Assembly: GCA_031265875.1 (NCBI GenBank) | Contig: JAISCA010000048.1 | Coordinates: 124,001 to 188,000, forward strand | From: Propionibacteriaceae bacterium | GTDB lineage: Bacteria > Actinomycetota > Actinomycetes > Propionibacteriales > Propionibacteriaceae | DNA length: 64,000 bases | Direction: 5' to 3' | In this document: positions 19,925 to 28,695 of the stretch, piece after piece | How the letters are laid out: the number at the start of each line of letters is the position of its first letter | How positions within the stretch are numbered: position 1 is the stretch's first letter | Position numbers and translations under genes: made by a program | Notes under the pieces: generated by a model | What the model was told of the DNA's origin: nothing | Database searches by the model: none | The model's input: only the letters and a program-made list of their open reading frames with translations

Positions 19925-20146
19925 TCACTTGAAGACGAAGACCAAGGCGATGGCGATGATGGCTAGGGCCTCGACCACGGCGAAACCGATCCAAGCCGTC
20001 GACAGCATGGCGCCACGAGCCTCAGGCTGACGGGCCGTGCCGTTGATGACCGAAGCGAAGATCCAGGCCACGCCGAGGGCGGGGCCTAAAGTCGCGAGGC
20101 CGTACCCGATCATGTTGATCGAGCCAACGATTTCCAGCAGGTTCAT
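19925..20146 (-). CDS. atpE: ATP synthase c subunit
   Basis: This is the ring-forming proteolipid that carries ions through Fo. It is 73 residues long with two membrane helices joined by the polar loop ARQPEARG. The ion-binding carboxylate is Glu59 in the second helix (GFAVVEALAI). The residues around it look like a proton type rather than a sodium type, but that is only judged by eye. The gene starts at ATG 20146, which follows a GAAAGGAA box. Confidence 0.96.
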   Translation of the reverse strand: MNLLEIVGSINMIGYGLATLGPALGVAWIFASVINGTARQPEARGAMLSTAWIGFAVVEALAIIAIALVFVFK

Positions 20147-20181
20147 GGTGTTCCTTTCGGGATCTATCGGTGAACCAGAAG

Positions 20182-21039
20182 TCAGTGTTCCTCGGCCAAG
20201 GACGAGGAGACGTATTGCGCGGTCAAGACGGTGAAGATGTAGGCCTGCAAGCAGCCGACCAGCAACTCGATGGCGAAGACGGCCAAGCTCATCAGGAGGC
20301 TGAGCCCGCCGGCCAGGTTCCAAATCGGCGAATAGTCCGGCGAACTGGCCTTGGTCGACCACAGCAGCCAACTGCCGCCCACCACGAAGACCATGATGAC
20401 CAGGTGGCCGGCGAACAAGTTGGCGAAGAGGCGCAGACCCAAGGTGAGGGGCCGGACCAAGAAGTTGGAGATGAATTCGAGCGGCGCCACCAAGATCAGC
20501 AAAGGTTTCGGCACCCCGTGCGGCATCGTCATCTTGCTGAAGTACTTGATCAAGCCGTAACGCTTGACGCCGACGCCGTTGTAGAGGATCCAACTGGCCG
20601 CCGCCAAACCCCAGGCGAAGCCGATCTTGGAGAAGGTCGGGAACATGAAGAGAAAGAACTGGCCGAAGAGATTGTTGACCAGGATGAAGCTGAAGAGAGC
20701 CAGCAGATAGGGCAGATAGCGACGGTACTGAGGTCCGATGATGGAACGGGCGACGCCGTTGCGGATCATCTCGTAGAGGTACTCGCCGACGAACTGGCGC
20801 TTACCGGGCACGATCTTAGGCCGGCGGCTGACCAGGAGCCAGAAGCCGATCACCAAAGCGGCTCCGATGACGGCCTGGGCGATGTGATTGGTCACCCAGA
20901 CGTCGGTCCAGGCCGCCTGCTGACCAGACGACTCGAGCCAGATCTGGCTGGGGAAGAGAGGACGCGACTCGAAGGCGGAGACGCCGAACTCGGGCGGTCC
21001 ACCCTCAAGCGGGATCAGGCTGAAGCCGCCAGGACCCAT
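20182..21039 (-). CDS. atpB: ATP synthase a subunit
   Basis: This Fo stator subunit forms the ion half-channels. The 285-residue protein is strongly hydrophobic. The essential arginine is in LTLGLRLFANLFAGHLV, and the C-terminal helix includes FAIELLVGCLQAYIFTVL with the polar residues of the exit channel. It is the first of the eight structural genes, 35 bp before atpE. Confidence 0.96.
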   Translation of the reverse strand: MGPGGFSLIPLEGGPPEFGVSAFESRPLFPSQIWLESSGQQAAWTDVWVTNHIAQAVIGAALVIGFWLLVSRRPKIVPGKRQFVGEYLYEMIRNGVARSIIGPQYRRYLPYLLALFSFILVNNLFGQFFLFMFPTFSKIGFAWGLAAASWILYNGVGVKRYGLIKYFSKMTMPHGVPKPLLILVAPLEFISNFLVRPLTLGLRLFANLFAGHLVIMVFVVGGSWLLWSTKASSPDYSPIWNLAGGLSLLMSLAVFAIELLVGCLQAYIFTVLTAQYVSSSLAEEH

Positions 21040-21073
21040 GCGCCCTCCTCAAGTTCGTTCCATCCGCGCGCTG

Positions 21074-21271
21074 TCATGAACTGGCTCCGAAACGCCGAAT
21101 GACCATGAACACGCCTAAGGCCAAGCCCCCGATCAGACCGATCGGCAGGAATAGGCCCGTGCCGCAGAAATGATCCGCCAGCCAGCCCAAGCCACCATAG
21201 AGCAGAAGACCTGACAGGATGTAGGACAAGGCGGTGAAACCATCACCGTCGTTGCCCTTCGGATCGCTCAT
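21074..21271 (-). CDS. AtpZ/AtpI-like small membrane protein
   Basis: This 65-residue protein has two hydrophobic helices separated by a short loop (LLLYGGLGWLADHFCGTGLFLPIGLIGG). Such small proteins sit at the front of many F1Fo operons and are thought to help assemble the c ring or take up magnesium. It lies 34 bp upstream of atpB and 62 bp after the next AtpI-like gene, so it belongs to the same operon. Confidence 0.85.
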   Translation of the reverse strand: MSDPKGNDGDGFTALSYILSGLLLYGGLGWLADHFCGTGLFLPIGLIGGLALGVFMVIRRFGASS

Positions 21272-21333
21272 CGACAGGCAATCTATCAGGGCGTCGGGTC
21301 ACATACCAGCTCGGAACGGCTCAGCCAGAGACG

Positions 21334-21753
21334 TCAGCCCTGGTCAGCGGTCGAATCGAAGACGGGCACCCGCAGACGCCGGAAGCCCCGCACCAGTCCG
21401 GTCAACCAGCCCAGCACCACCGCCGCCACCGCCACGAACAACCATTGGCGACCGGAGTCCGGGGCCGGCAGAGCCTGGATCAGGGCGCCGACGGCTAGGA
21501 CTTGGACGACGTACGTGATGAGGGAGACCACCAGCAAAAGGCGGGCGTCGAAGCGGGCGCAGAGGACTTGGACGACGTGGCCGAGGGCGAAGAAGGCCAA
21601 CGTGGCGCCCGCCGCCTGGGCCCCGATGGCCGCCCACCGGCCACCCGCCCACCAACTGGTCGCCGCCACCGCCACCGCTCCCGCCGCCAGCGCCGCCAGG
21701 GCGGCCTGAGCCAAGAGCCGCCACCCGGCTCCAACCAGCCAACCGGCCGCCAT
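21334..21753 (-). CDS. AtpI-like four-helix membrane protein
   Basis: The 139-residue protein has four predicted membrane helices and a short basic C-terminal tail (GLVRGFRRLRVP). Mycobacteria carry an unnamed membrane protein in the same place, between wecA and atpB, and ATP-synthase-I family proteins have this four-helix shape. Its ATG overlaps the wecA stop as TGATG, so translation is probably coupled. The role is inferred from place and shape only; sequence similarity to AtpI looks weak by eye. Confidence 0.72.
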   Translation of the reverse strand: MAAGWLVGAGWRLLAQAALAALAAGAVAVAATSWWAGGRWAAIGAQAAGATLAFFALGHVVQVLCARFDARLLLVVSLITYVVQVLAVGALIQALPAPDSGRQWLFVAVAAVVLGWLTGLVRGFRRLRVPVFDSTADQG

Positions 21754-22970
21754 CAGGACTCGCCGCCGTCCTCGCCCAAGCTCTCGGCCCGTCGGCTCAG
21801 GGCCGGCTCCAAGGGCGCGGCCGGCCCCGGGACAGCCACCGGATCGGCGGCCGGGGCGGTCCCCGCCGCCGGCCCCGGAGACCGCCGCGACTTGGCCGGG
21901 GCCAGAGTGAAGATGACGACGGTGATCAGCACCAATCCGACGCCGATCAGGGTGAAACGGGAGGGGAACATGCCCAGAGCGATGGCGGAGAAGCCGACCA
22001 AGGCGGTCCAGGCGTACATCAGCAGGACGGCCCCGACCTGGGAGTGGCCGCGCTGGAGCAGACGGTGGTGCAAGTGTCCCTTGTCTGGCACGAACCACCA
22101 GGTGCCGTGCCGGGTGCGCCTGACGAAGGCGAGAGCCAGATCGAGCAGAGGCAAGGCCAAGACGGCGAAGGGCATCAGCAAAGGCATGACGGCGGCGGCC
22201 AAGGAGCTCTGACGGTCCAAGGCGGTGGGATCGATCTGACCGGTCAGAGAGATGGTCGAACTGGCGATCAACAGACCCAGCAGCATCGAGCCGGAATCGC
22301 CCATGAACATCCTGGCGGGGTGGAAATTGTGCGGTAGGTAACCCAGGCAGACGCCGCAGATGGCGGCCGTCACCAAGGTCGCGGTGGTGGCCCGGACCAG
22401 GTCCTCCTCGACCGTCAGCCAGTAGGCGTAGACGAAGAAGGCGCCCGAACCGATGGTCAGGACCCCAGCCGCCAGACCGTCCAGGCCGTCGATGAAATTG
22501 ATCGCGTTGGTGATCAAGAAGATGGCCAAGACGGTGATGACGACGCTGGTGGTGCGGTCCAAGGCGATGATGCGGTCCCCCCAGGGGATCCAGAGCAGCC
22601 TGACGTCGCCCAGCACGATGACCCCGGCGGCCAGGACCTGGCCCGCCCCTTTGAGCAGAGCCGACAACTCGAAGATGTCGTCGCAGACGCCCACGGCGCA
22701 GATCACGGCCGCCCCGGCCAAGATGACCAAGGACTCACGGGTGACGACGCTGTGGCGGGACAAGAAGGGCAGCCGGGAAGCCACCAGGAAGGTGACGGCG
22801 ACTCCGCCCAACATGGCCAGTCCACCGAAGTAGGGCATGGCGTGCTCGTGCACGTCGCGGCCCCGGACCTTGGCCACGGCGCCACAACGCAAGGCCAAGG
22901 AGCGGCAGGCCGGCGCCAACAGATAGGCCGTGGCCAAGCCCAACAGCAACACCAGGATGTACTCGCGCAT
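21753..22970 (-). CDS. wecA: Undecaprenyl-phosphate GlcNAc-1-phosphate transferase (WecA/TagO family)
   Basis: This membrane enzyme transfers a sugar phosphate from a UDP-sugar to the polyprenyl phosphate carrier, starting cell-wall linker or polysaccharide synthesis. The 405-residue protein has about eleven membrane helices. The catalytic motifs are DDIFELS (about 90), NAINFIDGLDGLA, FMGDSGSMLLG and the family-specific HLHHRLLQRGHS loop. The last 60 residues are an Ala/Pro-rich tail. In mycobacteria this enzyme begins arabinogalactan linker synthesis. The gene starts 4 bp after tsaC and overlaps the next gene. Confidence 0.93.
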   Translation of the reverse strand: MREYILVLLLGLATAYLLAPACRSLALRCGAVAKVRGRDVHEHAMPYFGGLAMLGGVAVTFLVASRLPFLSRHSVVTRESLVILAGAAVICAVGVCDDIFELSALLKGAGQVLAAGVIVLGDVRLLWIPWGDRIIALDRTTSVVITVLAIFLITNAINFIDGLDGLAAGVLTIGSGAFFVYAYWLTVEEDLVRATTATLVTAAICGVCLGYLPHNFHPARMFMGDSGSMLLGLLIASSTISLTGQIDPTALDRQSSLAAAVMPLLMPFAVLALPLLDLALAFVRRTRHGTWWFVPDKGHLHHRLLQRGHSQVGAVLLMYAWTALVGFSAIALGMFPSRFTLIGVGLVLITVVIFTLAPAKSRRSPGPAAGTAPAADPVAVPGPAAPLEPALSRRAESLGEDGGES

Positions 22971-22974
22971 CGAC

Positions 22975-23679
22975 CTAGCCCGCTTTCAGTCCGACCGGCC
23001 GCGACCGGCCCCGGTCCAGTTCGGGGGCCGCCGCGGCCAAGGCGACGGGATCGAGCCGGCCCCAGCGCAGGAGGCGGCCTCCAGGGCCGTCCAAGAAGGA
23101 GACGATCGAGCTGGGAACCGGACCAGGCGTGCGGCCGCCGTCCCAGTAGCAAGCCACCTGGGAGCCGAGCGCGGCCCGCGCCTGCTCCACCGAAGTGGCC
23201 GGGGGTCGATCGTGCCGGTTGGCGCTGGAACAGGCCAACGGTCCGCTGCGCCGCAGCAAGGCGCGCAAGCGGTCGTGGTCGGGCAGGCGCACGGCCACGC
23301 TGTCGGCCGCGAAGCCGAGCCGGCCGCCGGCTCCGGCCGCCAAGGGCAGGACCAAGGTCAAAGGACCGGGCCAGAAGGCCTCGGCCAAGCGTCGGGCGGC
23401 CGCGGGCCAGGGGGCGACCCAGTCCGCCAAGTCGTCTGGATCGGCCACCAATAAGGGCGGTGGCCGCTCTAGGCCCCGGCCCTTGATGGCCAGCAGCCGC
23501 CGAACCGCCGCCGCCGAACCAGCCAAGCCGGCCAACCCGTAAACCGTGTCGGTCGGCAACACCACGCAAGCCTCGGCCGCCAGCGCCGCCAACAGCGCCG
23601 CCTCGACCTCGGCCTGACTCGACCGGACCACCTGAGACGGCTCCGCCGCGCTCTCACACTGCTCGTCTGCCCGGCTCAC
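22975..23679 (-). CDS. tsaC: Threonylcarbamoyl-AMP synthase (TsaC/Sua5 family)
   Basis: This enzyme makes threonylcarbamoyl-AMP from threonine, bicarbonate and ATP for the t6A modification of ANN-decoding tRNAs. The 234-residue protein has the YrdC fold: VVLPTDTVYGLAGLA, LAIKGRGLERPPPLLV, FWPGPLTLVLPL and SSANRHDRPPATS. It has no C-terminal Sua5 domain. GTG 23679 is the longest start; an inner GTG at the VVRSS segment is possible. prmC ends 47 bp upstream, as in mycobacteria. Confidence 0.92.
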   Translation of the reverse strand: MSRADEQCESAAEPSQVVRSSQAEVEAALLAALAAEACVVLPTDTVYGLAGLAGSAAAVRRLLAIKGRGLERPPPLLVADPDDLADWVAPWPAAARRLAEAFWPGPLTLVLPLAAGAGGRLGFAADSVAVRLPDHDRLRALLRRSGPLACSSANRHDRPPATSVEQARAALGSQVACYWDGGRTPGPVPSSIVSFLDGPGGRLLRWGRLDPVALAAAAPELDRGRSRPVGLKAG

Positions 23680-23726
23680 AGGCTCATCCTGCCATGGTCG
23701 CAGGCCGGCGGCGGACTTAGCCCCGG

Positions 23727-24599
23727 TCAGCGCTGCGCCGTCACGAAGCGGGCCCGACCGGTCCAGTCCAGATGGTCGGTCACCTGTTGGAAGCCCTGAC
23801 GGCGGAACAGAGCGGGGACGGATTGTCCCTGGTCGTCGTCATGCTCCGAAGCCACCAGACCGCCCGGCCGGAGCAGCCGGGCCGCCACCGCCGCCACGGT
23901 GGCGCTGGCGGCCAGGCCGTCGGGGCCGGCATAAAGGGCCTCCGGCGGGTCGAAGCCGGCCACCTCGACCGGCAGATCCCGGCCTTGGTCGGGGATGTAG
24001 GGCGGATTGGCCAGGACTAAATCGATCGTGCCGTCCAACTCCGGCAAGGCCGAGGCCATGTCCCCCGCCACCGGCTCGATCGCGCTGGCGGCCAGATTGC
24101 GGCGCAGGTGGACCAGAGCCTGCGGCGACCGTTCGACCGCCCACTGCCGTAAGCCGGGGACCTCGTCGGCCAAGGCCAGACTGATGGCGCCGGAACCGGC
24201 GCACAGTTCGACCACTCGGGGGGCGAGCCCCTGGGCCCGCCAGCGGCCCAGCCGCTCGATCGCCCAACCGGTCATGACCTCGGTCTCGGGCCGGGGGATG
24301 AAAACGCCTGGGCCGACTCTCAGACTGATGCGTCGGAAGTGGGCCCAACCGGTCAGATGCTGCAGTGGGACGCCGGCGCCGCGCTGGGCCACCAAGTCGT
24401 CCAAGCGGGCCTGCTCCGCCGGAGCCAAACGGTCGACTAGGTCGACCTGACCGCTGGGACGACCCGTCACCAGGGCCAACAACAGCCGGGCCTCAGCGGT
24501 GGCTGAGACCACTCCGAGCTGGGCCAGACGGTCGGCCGTCTGACGCGACGGGCTGGGCCGGCGGGCTGGGACCGCCGCCGGACGGTCGGCCTGATCCAT
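23727..24599 (-). CDS. prmC: Release-factor glutamine methyltransferase
   Basis: PrmC methylates the glutamine of the GGQ motif in release factors, raising termination efficiency. The 290-residue protein has a helical N-terminal domain (residues 20-95) and a Rossmann methyltransferase with VVELCAGSGAIS (SAM site) and the catalytic LANPPYIP motif. Its ATG overlaps the prfA stop as TGATG, so enzyme and substrate are translationally coupled. Confidence 0.95.
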   Translation of the reverse strand: MDQADRPAAVPARRPSPSRQTADRLAQLGVVSATAEARLLLALVTGRPSGQVDLVDRLAPAEQARLDDLVAQRGAGVPLQHLTGWAHFRRISLRVGPGVFIPRPETEVMTGWAIERLGRWRAQGLAPRVVELCAGSGAISLALADEVPGLRQWAVERSPQALVHLRRNLAASAIEPVAGDMASALPELDGTIDLVLANPPYIPDQGRDLPVEVAGFDPPEALYAGPDGLAASATVAAVAARLLRPGGLVASEHDDDQGQSVPALFRRQGFQQVTDHLDWTGRARFVTAQR

Positions 24600-25669
24600 C
24601 AGCCCTGGGTGGCTTGAGCCAGCCGTTCGGCCAGGTCGGCCTCTCGCAGAGCGGTCACCAGCGGTCGCAGCTCACCCGCCAACACGACATCAAGATTGTG
24701 CGCCTTGAAACCGATGCGGTGATCAGTGATGCGATTCTCCGGGAAGTTGTAGGTCCTGATGCGCTCCGACCGGTCGACCGTGCGGACCTGGGACCGACGC
24801 GCCTGAGAGGCGGCCGAAGCGGCCTCCTCCTCGGCCAAGGCGGTCAAGCGGGCCCGCAGCATCCTGAGCGCCGCCTCTTTGTTCTGCAACTGGGAACGCT
24901 CGTTCTGGCAGGACACCACCAGTCCAGTCGGCAAGTGGGTCAACCGGACCGCCGAGTCAGTCGTGTTGACGCCCTGGCCGCCCGGCCCCGAGGAGCGGAA
25001 GACATCGACCCGGATGTCCTCCTCGTCGATGGTGACCTCGGTCTCGTCCACCTCCGGCATGACCAAGACGCCGGCCGCCGAGGTGTGGACCCGGCCCTGG
25101 GACTCGGTCACCGGCACCCGTTGCACCCGATGCACGCCCCCCTCGAACTTGAGCTCCCCGTAAGGGGCCTCAGCCGTGCCGGCGGGGCCCTTGACGGCGA
25201 AGGTGATCGACTTGTACCCGCCCAAGTCCGTCTCTTGGGAGTCCAACACCTGCCAGGTCCAGCCTCGGGCTTCGATGTGCTTCTGATACATCCGGAAGAG
25301 ATCGGCCGCGAACAGGGCTGATTCCTCGCCCCCCTCGCCCGACTTGATCTCCATGATGGCGTCGTGCGAGTCATTGGGATCGCGCGGGGCCAACGACTCG
25401 GTCAGGCGCCGCTCCAACTCGCCCAGACGTTGACGCAATTGCTCAGCCTCGCCGGCGAAGGACTCGTCCTGCTCGGCCAGTTCCTCGGCCACCGCCAGGT
25501 CCTCGCTGACGCGGGCCCGCTCTTGAGCCGTCCGCACGATCGGCGTCAACTCGGCGTAACGACGCCCGATCTGGCGCGAACGGGCCATGTCGGCGTGGGT
25601 GGCCGGATCGGCCAGCTTGCCCTCCAGCTCGGCGTGCTCCTGGAACAGAGCCGCCAGGGGCTGCGTCAT
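24599..25669 (-). CDS. prfA: Peptide chain release factor 1
   Basis: RF1 reads UAA and UAG stops and releases the finished peptide. The 356-residue protein has the codon-recognition domain ([20 protein letters not shown]) and the catalytic loop [19 protein letters not shown], in which GGQ is the target of the PrmC encoded next. Length and motifs are normal. A possible attenuating stem-loop (25697-25767) lies between rpmE and this gene. Confidence 0.97.
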   Translation of the reverse strand: MTQPLAALFQEHAELEGKLADPATHADMARSRQIGRRYAELTPIVRTAQERARVSEDLAVAEELAEQDESFAGEAEQLRQRLGELERRLTESLAPRDPNDSHDAIMEIKSGEGGEESALFAADLFRMYQKHIEARGWTWQVLDSQETDLGGYKSITFAVKGPAGTAEAPYGELKFEGGVHRVQRVPVTESQGRVHTSAAGVLVMPEVDETEVTIDEEDIRVDVFRSSGPGGQGVNTTDSAVRLTHLPTGLVVSCQNERSQLQNKEAALRMLRARLTALAEEEAASAASQARRSQVRTVDRSERIRTYNFPENRITDHRIGFKAHNLDVVLAGELRPLVTALREADLAERLAQATQG

Positions 25670-25696
25670 GACTTCTCCTCAGCTCGCGGCGGACAA

Positions 25697-25767
25697 CGCG
25701 ACGACACCGGGCGCCGGACTCGACGGAAGTCTCTACAAACCCGAGCCCGGCCCCCGGTGTCGTCTCG
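25697..25767 (-). terminator. Long stem-loop between rpmE and prfA
   Basis: Positions 25700-25717 pair with 25747-25764 over 18 bp with one mismatch, and two more G-C pairs lie outside it. The loop is 29 nt. It begins 7 nt after the rpmE stop on the minus strand. There is no U tract, so it may be a bidirectional or Rho-linked terminator, an attenuator or an RNA stabiliser. Confidence 0.6.
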
Positions 25768-25773
25768 AACGAG

Positions 25774-25983
25774 CTAGTTCTGCTTGCCGTAGCGGCGCTG
25801 GAAGCGAGCCACCCGACCGCCGGTGTCCAAGATCTTCTGCTTGCCGGTGTAGAAGGGGTGGCACTGCGAGCAGACCTCGGCGTGGACCCGGCCGTCTTTG
25901 GCGGTCGACCGGGTGGTGAAATGGTTCCCGCAACTGCAGGTGACGTCGGTTTCGACGTAAGCCGGGTGGATTCCGGGCTTCAT
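25774..25983 (-). CDS. rpmE: Ribosomal protein bL31 (zinc-binding form)
   Basis: This 69-residue large-subunit protein bridges the two ribosomal subunits. It keeps the zinc-binding cysteines, CSCGNHF and [13 protein letters not shown], so it is the C+ form. In other Actinobacteria a zinc-free paralogue replaces it under zinc starvation; none is seen here. The start ATG 25983 follows a strong AAGGAGG box. It lies between rho and prfA, the standard order. Confidence 0.97.
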   Translation of the reverse strand: MKPGIHPAYVETDVTCSCGNHFTTRSTAKDGRVHAEVCSQCHPFYTGKQKILDTGGRVARFQRRYGKQN

Positions 25984-26040
25984 GGTGGGCCTCCTTCGCG
26001 ACACCGGGTCGCCCAAGCGCTGACGATGGGCGTGAACCGG

Positions 26041-26068
26041 CGCCAGCGGCCAATTATGCCAGCTGGCG
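26041..26068 (-). terminator. Hairpin after rho
   Basis: CGCCAGC (26041-26047) pairs perfectly with GCTGGCG (26062-26068) across a 14-nt loop, 23 nt past the rho stop on the minus strand. No U tract follows, so termination here is only a suggestion. Confidence 0.35.
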
Positions 26069-26090
26069 GGGCGACTCCCAAATGGCCCGG

Positions 26091-27812
26091 TCAGGGCGTG
26101 GTACGAGAGATCTGGACCAAGAACTCGTGGTTAGAGGTGGTCTTGCGCAATTGCTTGAGCAGCATCTCCAGAGCCCCTTGGTCCTCCATGCCGGACAGGA
26201 CCCGGCGCAGCTTCCAAATGATGGCCAATTCCTCACGGCCGAGCAACAATTCCTCGCGCCTGGTGCCAGAGGCGTCGACGTCGATGGCTGGGAAGATGCG
26301 CTTGTCGGCCAGGTCGCGCCTAAGGCGCAGTTCCATGTTGCCGGTGCCCTTGAACTCCTCGAAGATGACCTCGTCCATCTTGGAGCCGGTCTCGATCAGG
26401 GCGGTGGCCAAGATGGTCAAAGAGCCGCCGTTCTCGATGTTACGGGCCGCGCCGAAGAACTTCTTGGGCGGATAGAGAGCGGCCGAGTCGACGCCGCCGG
26501 ACAAGATCCGGCCGGAGGCCGGAGCGGCCAGGTTGTAGGCCCGGCCCAAGCGGGTGATGCCGTCCAACAAGATGACCACGTCCCGGCCCATCTCGACCAG
26601 GCGCTTGGCCCGTTCGATGGCCAATTCGGAGATGGTGGTGTGGTCGTCGGCCGGGCGGTCGAAGGTCGAGGCGATGACCTCGCCGGAGACCGTGCGTTGG
26701 AAGTCGGTCACCTCTTCCGGACGCTCGTCCACCAGCACCACCATCAGATGGACCTCGGGATTGTTCTCAGTGATGGCGTTGGCGATGGCCTGCATGATCA
26801 TGGTCTTGCCGGCCTTGGGCGGCGACACGATCAAACCGCGTTGGCCCTTGCCGATGGGCGAGACGATGTCGATGATACGGCCGGACATGCCGACGGGCGA
26901 GGTCTCCAAGCGCAGCCGCTCCTGGGGATAGAGCGGAGTCAGCTTGGCGAACTCGGGCCGGTTCCTGGCCTGGGCCGGATCGTCGTCGTTGACCGTGTCG
27001 AGCCGGATCAAGGGGTTGAACTTCTCCCTCCGCTCGCCCTCCCGGGGCTGACGGATGGCGCCGCTGACGATGTCGCCCTTGCGCAGGCCGTAACGACGCA
27101 CCATCGACATCGACATATAGGCGTCCTCCGGGCTGGGCAGGTAGCCGGTGGTGCGGACGAAGGCGTACCCGTCCATGACGTCGACGATGCCTCTGACCGG
27201 GGCCAACACATCGTCCTCGCGGACCTGGGTGTCGGTCTCCATGCGCTCCAGGCCAGTGCCGCTGCGGCGCCGGTTCTGACGATCCCGATTACGGCGCCGC
27301 CGACCGCGCCTCCCGCCCCCGAAATCGTCGTCGTCCGAGCGGTCGCCCCTCAGATCGGAGGCGTCCAAGGCCGGTGGGGCCGGGCTGGGATCGACCGGCT
27401 CCATGCCCATGGCGGCCAACCGGGCGCCGACCTCTTGGGCGATCTCCGGATCGACCGCCGCGCCGGCCGGCTCGCTCACCGCCTGACGGTTGCGCCGCCG
27501 CCGGCTGCGCACCTCGGAGCGGGCCGCCTGCCCGATCGGGTCCCCCGGCTGAGCTGGGGCTTCGGACACGGGCTGAACCGGACTCGGGGCTGGCTCAGGC
27601 TCGACTGCGATGGGCAGGGGCTGGGCCGCCTGCTCGGCGGCCCGCCGCCGGGCGGCCTTGCTCTCCTTGATCTCCCGGCGCTCGGCCTGACGAACCTCGC
27701 TGATGGCCGCCACCAGGTCGGCCTTACGCATGGCCGAGGTCTTGGTGATACCGAGTGACGCGGCCAGTTTCTTCAGTTCTGGCAGCACCATGGTGTCCAG
27801 GCTCTTCTTCAC
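26091..27812 (-). CDS. rho: Transcription termination factor Rho
   Basis: Rho is a hexameric RNA helicase that ends transcription. With GTG 27812 as the start, which follows GGAGAGG, the protein has 573 residues. The N-terminus holds a SAP-like Rho_N helix bundle ([13 protein letters not shown]). A long insertion of about 150 residues follows, first Pro/Ala-rich and then very basic ([16 protein letters not shown]), as found in Micrococcus, Streptomyces and mycobacterial Rho. The CSD-like RNA site ([21 protein letters not shown]) comes next. The ATPase core has Walker A SPPKAGKT, Walker [13 protein letters not shown] and the R-loop. The open frame extends upstream, but those codons do not resemble Rho. 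Confidence 0.96.
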   Translation of the reverse strand: MKKSLDTMVLPELKKLAASLGITKTSAMRKADLVAAISEVRQAERREIKESKAARRRAAEQAAQPLPIAVEPEPAPSPVQPVSEAPAQPGDPIGQAARSEVRSRRRRNRQAVSEPAGAAVDPEIAQEVGARLAAMGMEPVDPSPAPPALDASDLRGDRSDDDDFGGGRRGRRRRNRDRQNRRRSGTGLERMETDTQVREDDVLAPVRGIVDVMDGYAFVRTTGYLPSPEDAYMSMSMVRRYGLRKGDIVSGAIRQPREGERREKFNPLIRLDTVNDDDPAQARNRPEFAKLTPLYPQERLRLETSPVGMSGRIIDIVSPIGKGQRGLIVSPPKAGKTMIMQAIANAITENNPEVHLMVVLVDERPEEVTDFQRTVSGEVIASTFDRPADDHTTISELAIERAKRLVEMGRDVVILLDGITRLGRAYNLAAPASGRILSGGVDSAALYPPKKFFGAARNIENGGSLTILATALIETGSKMDEVIFEEFKGTGNMELRLRRDLADKRIFPAIDVDASGTRREELLLGREELAIIWKLRRVLSGMEDQGALEMLLKQLRKTTSNHEFLVQISRTTP

Positions 27813-27978
27813 GGATTTCCTCTCCGTCGCTCTTCTCCATCGCGCTTGACCTATTGGGCGCGTGAGGGCAAATGTGGGGCACGGGCCAGATTCGGATCTA
27901 ACTCGACTTGATTCGCCTGTTCGGGCGGTCGAGCCTCGGTCGGGGCACCGCGCGGGCTGAGGGCCCGCAAGCGGCATC

Positions 27979-28007
27979 ACACTATCAGTCTGTCCTTGAG
28001 GGCACAA
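27979..28007 (-). promoter_or_regulatory. Candidate rho promoter
   Basis: On the minus strand, TTGTGC (28002-28007) and TAGTGT (27979-27984) are spaced by exactly 17 nt. Transcription from here would give a leader of about 160 nt before the rho GTG. Rho represses its own gene through its leader in other bacteria; that would fit but is not shown here. Confidence 0.45.
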
Positions 28008-28040
28008 CCTTGGGGCCGGCCGCCGCCGGACCAGCCGTTC

Positions 28041-28664
28041 TCAATCGCTCAACTGGCGGCTGGAGGCGGCCCGGAACTGGTCCGCCAACTCTCGATAGTT
28101 CCGCGTCACGGGCAGGCGCGGGAACTCGGCCACGACCTTGTCCGGGGGGTCGAACAGGACGCCTAGGTCGGCCTGCTCCAACATGGCGGTGTCGTTGTAC
28201 GAGTCACCGGCCGCGAAGACGGTGAAATTGAGCCGCTGGAAGGCCTCGACGGCGGCCCTCTTCTGCTCCGGCAGGCGGAGTTCGTAATCCACCACCCGGC
28301 CGGCGGCGTCCACTGTCAAGTTGTGGCAGAACAGAACCGGATGGTCGAGCTGGACCATCAAAGGCCGAGCGAAGTCGTAGAAGGTGTCGGACAAGATGAC
28401 GACCTGGAAGTGACGCCTCAACCAATTCAGGAAGTCGACCGCCCCGGGCAGGGGGGCCATGGTGGCGATGACGGCTTGGATGTCGGCCAAGCCCAGACCA
28501 TGACGGGCCAGCACGTCCAAACGATGGCGCATCAACTCGTCGTAATCGGAGATGTCACGGGTGGTCAACTTGAGCTGATCGAGGCCGGTCTGAGCCGCCA
28601 CATTGATCCAAACCTCCGGCACCAAAACGCCTTCGAGGTCGAGACAGACTACTTCCATGGCCAT
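28041..28664 (-). CDS. thrH: ThrH: phosphoserine phosphatase / homoserine phosphotransferase
   Basis: The 207-residue HAD-family protein matches the Pseudomonas ThrH pattern along its whole length: CLDLEGVLVPE (Asp nucleophile), TTRDISDYDELM, DIQAVIATMAPLPGA, FQVVILSDTFYDF, FAAGDSYNDTAML and the C-terminal SSRQLS. ThrH can dephosphorylate phosphoserine and can also pass the phosphate to homoserine, giving O-phosphohomoserine, the normal product of ThrB. It lies directly after hom (31 bp) and before rho, exactly where other Actinobacteria carry thrC-thrB. AAGGAGG lies 5 nt before ATG. Serine synthesis is an alternative or additional role. Confidence 0.93.
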   Translation of the reverse strand: MAMEVVCLDLEGVLVPEVWINVAAQTGLDQLKLTTRDISDYDELMRHRLDVLARHGLGLADIQAVIATMAPLPGAVDFLNWLRRHFQVVILSDTFYDFARPLMVQLDHPVLFCHNLTVDAAGRVVDYELRLPEQKRAAVEAFQRLNFTVFAAGDSYNDTAMLEQADLGVLFDPPDKVVAEFPRLPVTRNYRELADQFRAASSRQLSD

Positions 28665-28695
28665 GGCGGCCTCCTTAGAACGGGACTGACGGTAG

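Noticed and set aside
26082..27758. 558-codon plus-strand frame opposite rho
   Set aside because: It is a shadow of the rho coding frame; composition is Gly/Asp/His-rich without any domain.
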